Positions 25,899 to 34,870 of a stretch of 64,000 nucleotides of DNA are shown piece by piece. The notes beneath the pieces are model-generated. The model worked only from the letters and a program-made list of their open reading frames with translations, was not told the DNA's origin and ran no database searches. Made by a program: the position numbers and the translations under genes. The DNA lies in assembly GCA_964476595.1 (NCBI GenBank), contig CAYZCL010000111.1:1-64000 (forward strand). Direction: 5' to 3'. This stretch comes from JALSRD01 sp964476595 (GTDB lineage Bacteria; Desulfobacterota; Desulfobacteria; Desulfobacterales; JALSRD01). Every line of letters begins with the position of its first letter. Position 1 is the stretch's first letter.

Positions 25899-26003
25899 TG
25901 ACATCAGGCGAGGGTGCATCCGGGCCGCCCTGGTCGCCGGCGCAGGAACGCGTTTCGTTTCGATCTCCCCGATTCCAATTTTTCACCATCAACGGAGACG
26001 CAC

Positions 26004-27401
26004 TTGGACAGTCACGAAATCATCGGATACCACTCGGAGTGGAACCTGGGAAGTCCCGGCGGCTGGGACTACCAGCGCATGGCCCAGCAGATCGGCAAGG
26101 CGGTCTGGAAGCGGGTGGCCGCCGGCCGCAACCTGGGACTGGACCTGGACTTCGACCTGCCGCTGCTGTCGCCCGTGGGCGGGTTCGCCGACCTGCTGGT
26201 CAAGGCCTACCGGCGGCTGGAGGGAAACAACCCCGGCCTCATTGCCGTGGTGGCCGAGGAGGAAACCCTGGCTGACGTGGTTGAAAACCGCAACCTGGCC
26301 GAACGCCTGGACGCCGTGGAGGGCTTCTCCGGCGCCCTCATGGCCCCCCAGGAACTGGCGCTTGTCAACGGCCGCGTCTGTTACCGAGGTCGGCCGGTAG
26401 GGCTCATCTTCATGGACTTCAACACCGATGTGCTGCTGGCGCTGCACCGCAAGCACGGCCTGGAGCCGCTGCTGACCGCCGTGCGGCAGGGGCGGGTGAT
26501 CAACCCCCGCGGCACGGAGCCCATCAATGCCAAGGGGATGTTCGAGGTCCTCACCGACCCGGAGCGCAACCGGGCCTTTCACCCCGGCACCGTGGCGCGC
26601 ACGCCCTGGACGCGGCGTTTCTTTCCCCGCGCCACCCACGGTCCGAAGGGCGAGTCCATTTCGGACCTCGTCGCCTGGACGCGTCAAAACTGGCCCGACC
26701 TGGTGCTCAAGCCCGAACGCGGTTACTCCGGCAAAGGCGTGCGCGTGGGCGGCGTGCACCCGGACGCCGACGCGGCCATCGAAGCGGCGCTCGCGGAGGG
26801 AGACTACATCGTGCAGCAGAAGGTGCCGCTGCACCTGTGGGCCGAGGACATCCCGCAGTACGACGACGAAAAGGAGGCCGTGGAACTGGTGACCTACCAG
26901 ACCGACTTCCGCTGTCTTTTCGGGCCGGGGGAGACTTTCGGTTTCGTCAGCCGCTACGGCACAGTGCCGACCAACGTGGGGTCCGGCGGCGGGTTTCAGC
27001 CCCTGGCCGTGCTGCGGTCGCCGCTTTCCGTGGCCGAGGCCACAGCGCGCATCAACGAGGCCGTCATGACCATGGAAGCCGACGAAATCCGCGACGCCGT
27101 CGCGCAGCAGCGCGCCATGGCGCTGGATTTTCAGTTCACCTACCTGCTGGGACCGGTCAAGATCGCCCTGCGGCCGCGCCTGATCACGCCGGGTCAGATC
27201 GACGCGCTGGACACATACTGCGCCCGCATTTGGGAGGACTGCCGGGTGTTGGAGAAGATGTGGCAGGACGGATTGCTCGACGACATGATCACCATCGAAG
27301 AGGAGGAGCTGGCCATCGCGCGCTCCCAGCCCTGGTGCGGGTCGCCGGCCATCTTCGCCGCCGACGGCATTTTCAGCTTCGGAGCCCACCGTGACCATTG
27401 A
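26004..27401 (+). CDS. ATP-grasp-like protein of unknown function
   Basis: A 465-residue protein. The start is TTG at 26004, supported by GGAG 6 nt upstream and by the change from unlikely to protein-like sequence; an upstream in-frame GTG at 25914 lacks a good site. The segment LVLKPERGYSGKGVRVGG (Lys236) followed by YIVQQKVPL resembles the nucleotide-binding strands of ATP-grasp ligases such as glutathionylspermidine-synthase-type enzymes. The last third (YLLGPVKIALRPRLITPGQ) has no recognised match. It overlaps the next methyltransferase by 11 nt, so the two are probably functionally linked. Confidence 0.7.
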   Translation: MDSHEIIGYHSEWNLGSPGGWDYQRMAQQIGKAVWKRVAAGRNLGLDLDFDLPLLSPVGGFADLLVKAYRRLEGNNPGLIAVVAEEETLADVVENRNLAERLDAVEGFSGALMAPQELALVNGRVCYRGRPVGLIFMDFNTDVLLALHRKHGLEPLLTAVRQGRVINPRGTEPINAKGMFEVLTDPERNRAFHPGTVARTPWTRRFFPRATHGPKGESISDLVAWTRQNWPDLVLKPERGYSGKGVRVGGVHPDADAAIEAALAEGDYIVQQKVPLHLWAEDIPQYDDEKEAVELVTYQTDFRCLFGPGETFGFVSRYGTVPTNVGSGGGFQPLAVLRSPLSVAEATARINEAVMTMEADEIRDAVAQQRAMALDFQFTYLLGPVKIALRPRLITPGQIDALDTYCARIWEDCRVLEKMWQDGLLDDMITIEEEELAIARSQPWCGSPAIFAADGIFSFGAHRDH

Positions 27402-28170
27402 CGTCGACAAGGAATGGTGGCGCACGCTTTTCGACGAACTGTATCTCAAGACCGACGCCCGCTCGGTGTGCGATGAAGACCTCACCCGCCGCGAGATCGA
27501 CTGCATACTGCAGATGCTCGATCCGGCGCCCGGCGACCGCATCCTGGATCTTTGCGGCGGACAGGCGCGCCACAGCCTGGAACTGGCCCGCCGCGGTTTT
27601 TCCCGCCTGACCCTGCTGGATTACTCTTCCCACCTGCTGTCCGTGGGCAGCCGACGGGCGGCCGAGGAGCAACTCGAGGTGCATTTCGTGCGCGGCGACG
27701 CTCGGCGGGTCGCTTTCCGCGGCGGGAGTTTCGACATCGTGCTGGTGCTGGGAAGCTCCTTCGGCTATTTCGTGGAAGAGCGCGAGAACCGGCGCATCCT
27801 GGCCGAGGCCGCCCGCGTCCTGGACGGGGGCGGGCGCCTGTTGCTGGACCTGCCGGACGCGGATTTCGTGATCGGAAACTTCTGCCCCGAGACCACCCAT
27901 CGGGTGGATGACGACATCCGTGTGCAGCGCAGGCGCGAACTGGGAGAGGGGATCATTTGCTGCCGGGAGCGGATTCTCTCCAGGAAGAGCGGGTTCGTGC
28001 GGGAAAACACTTACTGCACGCGACTCTATGGCAAAGAAGAAATCACCGGCCTGCTGAAAGAGGCCGGGTTTTGCGGCATCGGTTTCCTGAACGATTTCAT
28101 GCGCCGCGACGGCCAGGGCGATTTTGGCACCATGACCAGTCGCATGGTCACCGTGGCCCGGCGGGCCTGA
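27391..28170 (+). CDS. Class I SAM-dependent methyltransferase
   Basis: A 259-residue protein with motif I ILDLCGGQARHSLELARRG (about 50-68), the acidic post-motif strand TLLDYSS, FVRGDARRVAF and the VLVLGSSFGYF region. The C-terminal half has the usual substrate-cap strands. The start is GTG at 27391, overlapping the ATP-grasp-like gene by 11 nt, which implies translational coupling. The substrate is probably small, given the lack of RNA or protein recognition domains, but this is inference. Confidence 0.85.
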   Translation: MTIDVDKEWWRTLFDELYLKTDARSVCDEDLTRREIDCILQMLDPAPGDRILDLCGGQARHSLELARRGFSRLTLLDYSSHLLSVGSRRAAEEQLEVHFVRGDARRVAFRGGSFDIVLVLGSSFGYFVEERENRRILAEAARVLDGGGRLLLDLPDADFVIGNFCPETTHRVDDDIRVQRRRELGEGIICCRERILSRKSGFVRENTYCTRLYGKEEITGLLKEAGFCGIGFLNDFMRRDGQGDFGTMTSRMVTVARRA

Positions 28171-28792
28171 AAAGGTTGCCTGTGCGGAAAAGCATGCCAG
28201 CCACCTTCGGGACAGCGGCGGCGATCAGTAGCATATCTTCATTTCCGATGCCGATACACCTGGGAGAACACATCAGACCGGAGAGCACCTGAAGTGTCAA
28301 GCCGTCCCCGGGACCGAAAAATCCGCAGGGCAATCAGCAAGTAAAGCCCTTTTTGGATCCGAAGCCATTGTTGTCGCCGGCCTCCCGGGGCGGACAGGCA
28401 TCGTCTGCGCTCAGTGAGCCTCGGCGGGGATGCTCCGGACGCGCCGCCGGCCTGCACGTCTTTTTCCCGCCGGTTCTCCAACTGCGCGCCGCCGATACCT
28501 GTCCGCTTCCCAAATCCAGGGACACGCAGTCCATGAGGGGTCAGGGTATCAACCATGCCAAGGTTACCTGCGATTGCCCTGGCAAAACCCGGCGGGAAGC
28601 TTGCTTTACGTCCCCGGATGTGGTACCCGATAAGCGAGACTCTCCAGGTAAGATCACCACCCAAACGGTTTCGTCGGTTTCTTTGATCTGACTGCGGGGC
28701 CGGTTCAGACGCCCGTCTTATTTTTCGAGAGAAACCATCCGCATCCACACCACAGGAAGGGGGCTACCCTGGCTAAGGCGAAAAAGGGCGCC
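28171..28792. other. 622-base stretch without a supported gene
   Basis: Lies between the methyltransferase and the abgT remnant. Open frames on the minus strand (for example 28239-28748) give arginine- and glycine-rich sequence without motifs or ribosome binding sites. Given the gene remnants on both sides of pepD, this may be decayed coding DNA, but nothing is recognisable. Confidence 0.5.
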
Positions 28793-28950
28793 ATGCAACG
28801 ATTTTTAGATATCGTGGAGAGCGTTGGAAACAGGCTGCCGCACCCGACCATCATGTTCATATGGCTGGTGGCCATTTTCTCATCAGGGCGTTTCTCGGCA
28901 TTCCCCTGGGGCCCAACGCAGCGGTGTTCTTCGCGCCGGTGGCCCATTGA
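28793..28950 (+). pseudogene. abgT: Remnant of an AbgT-family transporter gene
   Basis: The first frame from ATG 28793 gives MQRFLDIVESVGNRLPHP followed by TIMFIWLVAIF, matching the N-terminal signature of AbgT (E. coli: ERIGNKVPHPFLLFIYL). After about 28 codons the match moves to another frame encoding FLIRAFLGIPLGPNAAVFFA and a stop at 28948-28950. That segment resembles the AbgT C-terminus (LVGLPIGPG). About 450 codons between them are missing, so an internal deletion with frameshift is the simplest explanation. AbgT imports p-aminobenzoyl-glutamate and is typically beside M20 peptidases, which fits pepD 57 nt downstream. Confidence 0.65.
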
Positions 28951-29007
28951 CGGGGACGACCGACAGCGGGAGCACACCGGCAAACGGCCATACGAGGAGA
29001 AAAGATC

Positions 29008-30456
29008 ATGGGAGTACTGAGCGAACTGAAGCCCGGCCACGTCTGGGCGCATTTTGAGCGCATCTGCGCCATCCCGCACCCCTCGCACCACGAAGAAGGG
29101 GTGGCGCGCTACATCATGGAACAGGCCGCGCGGCTGGGCTTCGAAGCCCGTCGCGACGACGTGGGCAACGTGCTCGTCGTGGTGCCGGCCACGCCGGGGT
29201 TCGAGGACCGGCCGACCGTCGTGCTGCAGGGCCACATGGACATGGTGCCCGTGGCCGCCCCCGGCGTGACGCACGACTTCGAGAAAGAACCCATCACACC
29301 TTACGTCGACGGTGATTTCGTCCGCGCGCGGGGAACCACCCTGGGCGCCGACAACGGTATCGGCTGCGCCCTGGCGCTGGGCATCATGAGCGACGCCGAC
29401 GCCCGACACGGTAACCTGGAACTGCTGTTCACGGTCAACGAGGAAGCCGGCATGGACGGGGCCCACGGACTGAAGGCCGATTTCGTCACGGGCCGCATGC
29501 TGATCAACCTCGACAGCGAGCAGTGGGGGGAGTTCTGTATTTCGTGCGCCGGGGGCGGGGACTCGGTCATCCGACTGCCCGTGGAGCGGTCGGCGGCTGA
29601 GGGCATGCGGCTGGACGTGCGCGTGGGAGGGCTCCGGGGAGGCCACTCCGGCATCGACATCGACAAGGGACACGGCAACGCCATCAAGATCCTGGGCCGT
29701 TGCCTGGCCGCCGGCCGGAAGTCCGCGGATTTCCGGCTGGTTTCGATCCGGGGCGGCACCAAGCGCAACGCCATTGCCGACAGCGCTTCGGCGGTGGTGG
29801 TGGTGCCGGCGGAAAAACAGGAGGCCTTGCGCGAGGCCGTGGGCGCCATGGCGGGCGTTATCGGCGAGGAGCTGGCGCGCACCGACCCCGGGCTGCGCAT
29901 TGAGGTCGCCGGCGGCGAAGCGGACGGGGCGGCGCCTATGGGCGCCCAAGCCACCGGGCGGATGATGGACCTATTGGTGGCACTGCCTCAGGGCGTCGTT
30001 TCCATGAGCCCCGAGATGAAGGGCTTGGTGGAAACCTCTACCAACGTCGGCGTGGTGGAGAGCGATGATGCGGCGGTGACCGTGGTGACCCTGACCCGTT
30101 CGGCCATCGACTCCAAGATGGCCGCCGTCAGGCAGCAGATCGCCACCATCGCGCGCCTGGTGGGTGCAGAAGTCGAGGAGCCGGCGGGTTACCCCGGCTG
30201 GCGGCCCAACCCGGATTCACCGCTGCTCAAGACCGCCGTGGATGTCTACAGGCGGCTGCACGGCGAGCAGCCCAGGATCTGGGCGGTGCACGCCGGCCTG
30301 GAGTGTGCGCTGTTCGGCGAGAAACTACCCGGCGTGGACATGATCTCCATGGGCCCCACCATGCACTACGTGCACTCGCCGGACGAGGAACTCTACCACC
30401 CCTCGGTGGCACCCATGTACGAACTGCTGCGGGCCCTTCTCGAGGCGGTTCAGTAA
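29008..30456 (+). CDS. pepD: Aminoacyl-histidine dipeptidase (M20 family)
   Basis: Cytosolic zinc dipeptidase of 482 residues. Metal-site motifs: VVLQGHMDMVP (His76, Asp78), LGADNGIGCA (bridging Asp), FTVNEEAGMDGA (catalytic Glu pair), INLDSEQWGEF and, near the C-terminus, SMGPTMHYVHSPDE (His). The inserted lid domain contains GLRGGHSGIDIDKG. A GAGGAGAAAAG site precedes the ATG. The gene looks intact although it sits between a broken transporter gene and, beyond the asparaginase, a broken serine dehydratase gene. Its stop overlaps the convergent asparaginase gene by 7 nt. Confidence 0.94.
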   Translation: MGVLSELKPGHVWAHFERICAIPHPSHHEEGVARYIMEQAARLGFEARRDDVGNVLVVVPATPGFEDRPTVVLQGHMDMVPVAAPGVTHDFEKEPITPYVDGDFVRARGTTLGADNGIGCALALGIMSDADARHGNLELLFTVNEEAGMDGAHGLKADFVTGRMLINLDSEQWGEFCISCAGGGDSVIRLPVERSAAEGMRLDVRVGGLRGGHSGIDIDKGHGNAIKILGRCLAAGRKSADFRLVSIRGGTKRNAIADSASAVVVVPAEKQEALREAVGAMAGVIGEELARTDPGLRIEVAGGEADGAAPMGAQATGRMMDLLVALPQGVVSMSPEMKGLVETSTNVGVVESDDAAVTVVTLTRSAIDSKMAAVRQQIATIARLVGAEVEEPAGYPGWRPNPDSPLLKTAVDVYRRLHGEQPRIWAVHAGLECALFGEKLPGVDMISMGPTMHYVHSPDEELYHPSVAPMYELLRALLEAVQ

Positions 30457-31460
30457 GTGTAGAACAGCTGCTGCAGCTCCTCCGGCCCGCGTTCTTCGAC
30501 CAGCGCCAGCATCAGCAGGATGCGGGCCTTGACGGGGTTGAGTTCGTCGGAGACGATGAAGCCCAGCGCGTCGTCGTCGATTTCGATGTTGCGGCTCACC
30601 TTTCCCGAAGGGACCCGTGAACTGCGTACGATGACGACTCCCCCGGCCGAGGCCCGGGCGGCGCGTTCGATGGTGGGCGCGTTCATGTTGCCGTTGCCGT
30701 CACCGGCGATGACGATGCCCCGGGCGCCGCAGGCCACCGAGCAGTCCACCAAGTCGGCCGGCATGTCGGCACAGGCGTAGAGAATGTCCACCCGGGGCAG
30801 GGGGGCGGAAACGCGCGCCGGTGAGAATTCGCTGGCGTCGGTGTGCCGGCGGAAGGGTTTGCGGAAATACTGGGTCTGCCCGTAGACCACGGTGCCGATC
30901 AGGCCGGTGATGGGGGAAAGAAAGGTTTCCACCGAGGTGGTGTTGGTCTTGGTCAGGGAGTGGGCCCCGTGGATGCGGTCGTTCATGACCACCAGCACGC
31001 CCCGGTCGGCGGCCGCGGGGTCGGCCGCCACGGCCACGGCGTTGTAAAGGTTCAGCGGACCGTCGGCGGACAGGGCGGTGGCCGGGCGCATGGCGCCGGT
31101 CATGACCACCGGTTTGCGGCTGTCCACCGTGAGGTTCAGGAAAAAAGCCGTTTCCTCCATGGTGTCGGTGCCGTGGGTGATGACCACGCCGTCGACCGCT
31201 TCGTCTGCAAGCAGCTCATTGACGCGCCCGGCCAGCGCGGTCATGATGGCGAAAGTCATGTCCTGGGACCCGAGGCTGGCCACCTGTTCCCCCTCGATGT
31301 GCGCCAGCTGCGAAAGGCCGGGCACGGCCGCGATCATATCGTCGATGGCCACCTGCCCCGAAGTGTAGGCCGGCCGGATTTCGGACGCCCCCCTGCCGGC
31401 GATGGTGCCGCCGGTGGCCAAGATGACCACGCCGGGCCGCTCCTCTTTACGCTTCACCAT
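30450..31460 (-). CDS. L-asparaginase (type II-like, no signal peptide)
   Basis: Hydrolyses asparagine to aspartate and ammonia. It has 336 residues with both catalytic triad regions: ILATGGTIAG (Thr16) and GVVITHGTDTMEET (Thr98, Asp99), then VVMTGAMRP. The pattern resembles type II enzymes, but the N-terminus MVKRKEERPG is not a signal peptide, so a cytosolic location is expected. The start at 31460 has GGGGAG just upstream. The reading frame stays open upstream into the sdaA remnant, producing a misleading fusion if the longest frame is taken. Confidence 0.93.
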   Translation of the reverse strand: MVKRKEERPGVVILATGGTIAGRGASEIRPAYTSGQVAIDDMIAAVPGLSQLAHIEGEQVASLGSQDMTFAIMTALAGRVNELLADEAVDGVVITHGTDTMEETAFFLNLTVDSRKPVVMTGAMRPATALSADGPLNLYNAVAVAADPAAADRGVLVVMNDRIHGAHSLTKTNTTSVETFLSPITGLIGTVVYGQTQYFRKPFRRHTDASEFSPARVSAPLPRVDILYACADMPADLVDCSVACGARGIVIAGDGNGNMNAPTIERAARASAGGVVIVRSSRVPSGKVSRNIEIDDDALGFIVSDELNPVKARILLMLALVEERGPEELQQLFYTY

Positions 31461-31521
31461 GTCTCCCCTGTTCCACTTCCCGGGTACATCTGCAAGACGC
31501 CCGATCGAAAGATAAAATCCT

Positions 31522-31558
31522 TCCCTCCACTTTGCGCCTTTACGCCCTGCACTTTCTC
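31522..31558. repeat. Dispersed repeat copy (AAAGGCGCAAAG type, minus orientation)
   Basis: On the minus strand the sequence contains GGCGTAAAGGCGCAAAG. The 12-nt core AAAGGCGCAAAG (31530-31541) is identical to the core at 48240-48251. It abuts the C-terminal end of the sdaA remnant where the stop codon would be expected. Confidence 0.55.
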
Positions 31559-31559
31559 G

Positions 31560-32061
31560 GCAAGAGACCACGCTGACGGCAAGACCGCCGCGCGCGGTTT
31601 CCTGGTACTTGTGGGGCATATCCCGCCCGGTTTCCATCATGGCGGCGACGACCTCGTCGAAGGTGACTTTATGGCGCTCCGGGTCCCCGGCCGGGGAAAG
31701 GATATAGGCGTCGGCGGCTATCACGGCGCCCACGGCGTTGCGTTCGATGCACGGGCACTGGACGTACCCGCCCACCGGATCGCAGGTCATGCCCAGCAGG
31801 TGCTCCAGGGCGGACGCCACACCGATTTCCCCCTGGCACCCGACCTCGGCGCCTGCGATGCTGGCGTCGTGCTTGGCATTGAAGGCGATCAGGGCCGCTG
31901 CCGAAATGCAGGTTGTAGCGACGGTCGAGCAGGCCGAGCAGCCGGTCGCAGTCACAGCCCTTCGGCGTCCACTCCATCAGTCCGCCCAGCACGGCCTCGC
32001 GAAATGCCCACACCGCGCGCATGGACCCGATGGTGTGGGAACTGGACGGGCCGGCCCCACC
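31560..32061 (-). pseudogene. sdaA: Remnant of L-serine ammonia-lyase (serine dehydratase) gene
   Basis: N-terminal fragment: GAGPSSSHTIGSMRA (about 32061-32000), matching the SdaA GIGPSSSHTVGPM motif. C-terminal fragment in another frame: NAKHDASIAGAEVGCQGEIG, then TCDPVGGYVQCPCIERNA and METGRDMPHKYQETARGGLA, ending SVVSC at 31560. The central several hundred codons are gone. A further in-frame deletion of about 20-25 codons lies between GEIGVAS and the TCDP motif, judged against the known family order. No stop follows SVVSC; instead a dispersed repeat continues the frame. The gene is certainly non-functional. Confidence 0.85.
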
Positions 32062-32131
32062 GTGAAGTTGTCGACCGCACCGGCGGGGGGGCCAACGGGG
32101 GCTTCTCCCGGACCGGTCAACGGTGGTCTTT

Positions 32132-34870
32132 TCAGGACTCCTGGGCCTTGTCGCGCAGTGCGGCGTGGGCGGCCGCCAGCCGTGCCACCGGCACCCTGAA
32201 CGGTGAGCAGGACACATAGCTCAGCCCCAGCTTGTGGCACAGGCCGATGGATACCGGGTCGCCGCCGTGCTCGCCGCAAATGCCGCACTCCAGGTCCGGA
32301 TTGACGCTGCGGCCCTTGGTCACGGCGATTTCCATGAGGGCTCCCACGCCGTCGCCGTCGATGGTGGCGAAGGGATTGTCCGGCAGGATGCCGTTTTCCA
32401 TGTACTCGATCAGGAAACCGGCCTCGGCATCGTCGCGCGAAATGCCGAAGGTGGTCTGGGTGAGATCGTTGGTGCCGAAGGAAAAGAACTCGGCGTAAGC
32501 CGCGATCTGGTCGGCAGTCAGTGCCGCCCGCGGAATCTCGATCATGGTGCCGAACTTGTAGTTGACCTCCATGCCCTGTTCCGCCATGACCTTCTTGGCC
32601 TCCTCCTCCAGGGCCTTGCGCTGCACCTTGAGCTCGTTGACGTGGCTGGTGAGCGGAATCATGATCTCGGGGTGCACCGACACGCCCTCCCTGGCCACGG
32701 TGCAGGCGGCCTCGAAAATGGCGCGTACCTGCATGAGGGTCACCTCGGGCAGGTGGATGCCCAGCCGTACGCCGCGCAGGCCCAGCATGGGGTTCTGCTC
32801 GTGCAGGCTCTCGACACGATTCAACACTGCTTCCTTTCGTTTCACCTGGGCCAGCAGCTCGTCGATGAGCGCCAGCTCCTGGGCGTGCTGCAGCCGGATC
32901 TTCAAATCGCACAGCTCCCGCAGCAGGTCGATCTGGTTGGGCAAAAACTCGTGCAGCGGCGGGTCCAGCAGGCGAATGATGACCGGCAGTCCGTCCATGG
33001 CCCGAAAGAGGCCGGCGAAGTCCTCGCGCTGGTAGGGCAGGATGGCGGCCAGTGCCTCGCGGCGATCGATGGGCAGGTCGGTCATGATCATTTTGACCAC
33101 ATGCGGCAGGCGGTCGGCCTCGAAGAACATGTGCTCCGAACGGCACAGTCCAATGCCCTCGGCCCCGTATTCCCGGGCGCGGCGGGCATCTTTGGGATAG
33201 TCGGCATTGGCCCAGACCCCCAGGCGGCGGAAATCGTCGGCCCAGGAAAGCAGCTTGATCAGCCAGGGGTCCTTGATGTCCGGCACGGTGGTGGGCAGCT
33301 GGCCCAGGAAGACCTCGCCGGCGTTTCCGTCGATGGAGATCCAGTCGCCCTCGTGGATGGTCTCGTCGCCCACCGTCATGGTGCGCTTGGCCATGTCGAT
33401 GTCCAGGGCCGCAACCCCCACCACGGCGGGCTTGCCGAACTGGCGGGCCACCAGGGCGGCATGGCTCGTGCGGCCGCCGCGGCTGGTGAGAATGCCTTTG
33501 GCGGCCAGCATGCCGTGGACGTCGTCGGGCTTGGTTTCGGGCCGCACCATGATGACGTCCTTGCCGTCTTCACGAGACCAGGCCTCGGCCAGATCGGCGT
33601 CGAAGGCCACCACGCCGGTGGCGGCGCCCGGCGACACGTTGAGCCCGGTGGCGATCAAACGGCCGGCAGCGCGTGCCTCCTCCCTGGCTTGGCGGTCGAA
33701 CTGGGGGTGCAGGAAGAAGTCGACCTGCTCCGGCGACACCCGCAGGACGGCCTCGGACTTGTCGATGAGCCCCTCCTCGGTCATGTCCACCGCGATGCGT
33801 ACGGCCGCCTGGGCGGTACGTTTGCCGTCGCGCGTCTGCAGCATCCAGAGTTTGCCGCGTTCGATGGTGAACTCCACGTCCTGCATTTCGCGGTAGTGTT
33901 CCTCCAGCCGACGGGCGATGCGTTCGAATTCTTCGTACACCTCGGGCATTTCCTTTTTCAGCTCCGAGATGTCCTTGGTCAGGCGGATGCCGGCCACCAC
34001 GTCTTCACCCTGGGCGTTGGTGAGGTAGTCCCCCTCGATGCGCTTTTCGCCGGTGGAACCGTCGCGGGTCATGGCCACGCCGGTGGCGCAGTCGTCGCCC
34101 ATGTTGCCGAAGACCATGGTGACGATGTTGACCGCCGTTCCCATGTCATGGGGAATGCCGGCGGCGTTGCGGTAGTCCACGGCGCGCTTGCCGTTCCAGC
34201 TCTTGAAGACGGCCTCTGTGGCCATGCGCAGCTGGGACAGGGGGTCTTCGGGAAAGTTGCGGTGGGTCATGCGGCGGAAGATGGACTTGAACTTGAGGGT
34301 CACCGCCTGCCAGTCTTCGGCGCTCAGCTCGGCATCGCTTTCCACTCCGGCCCGTCGGCGGGCCTCGGTGATGACCTCCTCGAAAGCCTCGTCGGGCAGG
34401 TTCATGACCACCGAACCGAACATCTGAACCAGGCGCCGGTAGGCGTCGTAAACGAAACGGCTGTCGCCGGTCAGTTCGATCATGCCCTGGGCGGTTTCAT
34501 CGTTGAGCCCGATGTTGAGCACCGTGTCCATCATGCCCGGCATGGAGAACTTGGCGCCGCTGCGGCAGGAGACCAGCAGGGGGTTTTCCCGGTCGCCGAA
34601 GACCTTGCCGGCCTTTTTTTCCACGTGGTGCAGCGCTTCCATCACCTGGTCCCACATGCCTTCGGGAAAGGATCCTCCGGAGGCCAGGTAGGCGTTACAG
34701 GCCTCGGTGGTGATCGTGAATCCGGGTGGAACCGGGATACCGATGCGCACCATTTCGGCCAGGTTGGCGCCCTTGCCGCCGAGCAGTCCGCGCACGGCTT
34801 CCCAGTCGCCGCCGACGTATTTTTCCGCCTCATCGACCTCTTCGAAAAGATAGACCCATTTTTTTGCCAT
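32132..34870 (-). CDS. ppdK: Pyruvate, phosphate dikinase
   Basis: Interconverts pyruvate, ATP and phosphate with PEP, AMP and pyrophosphate; in anaerobes used for gluconeogenesis or pyrophosphate-linked glycolysis. It has 912 residues, the full family length. The N-terminal ATP-grasp domain shows LLGGKGANLAEM and SCRSGAKFSMPGMMDTVLNIG, the swivelling domain the phospho-His470 in GGRTSHAALVA, and the TIM barrel the proton-donor Cys865 in CGICGEHGGDP. The ATG at 34870 has a GGGGGA site. The leader contains two competing GC hairpins (34935-34988). The sdaA remnant lies downstream. Confidence 0.97.
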   Translation of the reverse strand: MAKKWVYLFEEVDEAEKYVGGDWEAVRGLLGGKGANLAEMVRIGIPVPPGFTITTEACNAYLASGGSFPEGMWDQVMEALHHVEKKAGKVFGDRENPLLVSCRSGAKFSMPGMMDTVLNIGLNDETAQGMIELTGDSRFVYDAYRRLVQMFGSVVMNLPDEAFEEVITEARRRAGVESDAELSAEDWQAVTLKFKSIFRRMTHRNFPEDPLSQLRMATEAVFKSWNGKRAVDYRNAAGIPHDMGTAVNIVTMVFGNMGDDCATGVAMTRDGSTGEKRIEGDYLTNAQGEDVVAGIRLTKDISELKKEMPEVYEEFERIARRLEEHYREMQDVEFTIERGKLWMLQTRDGKRTAQAAVRIAVDMTEEGLIDKSEAVLRVSPEQVDFFLHPQFDRQAREEARAAGRLIATGLNVSPGAATGVVAFDADLAEAWSREDGKDVIMVRPETKPDDVHGMLAAKGILTSRGGRTSHAALVARQFGKPAVVGVAALDIDMAKRTMTVGDETIHEGDWISIDGNAGEVFLGQLPTTVPDIKDPWLIKLLSWADDFRRLGVWANADYPKDARRAREYGAEGIGLCRSEHMFFEADRLPHVVKMIMTDLPIDRREALAAILPYQREDFAGLFRAMDGLPVIIRLLDPPLHEFLPNQIDLLRELCDLKIRLQHAQELALIDELLAQVKRKEAVLNRVESLHEQNPMLGLRGVRLGIHLPEVTLMQVRAIFEAACTVAREGVSVHPEIMIPLTSHVNELKVQRKALEEEAKKVMAEQGMEVNYKFGTMIEIPRAALTADQIAAYAEFFSFGTNDLTQTTFGISRDDAEAGFLIEYMENGILPDNPFATIDGDGVGALMEIAVTKGRSVNPDLECGICGEHGGDPVSIGLCHKLGLSYVSCSPFRVPVARLAAAHAALRDKAQES

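Noticed and set aside
30450..31955. Apparent serine dehydratase-asparaginase fusion protein
   Set aside because: The upstream part is a truncated sdaA remnant joined through a repeat; the asparaginase has its own start and ribosome binding site at 31460.
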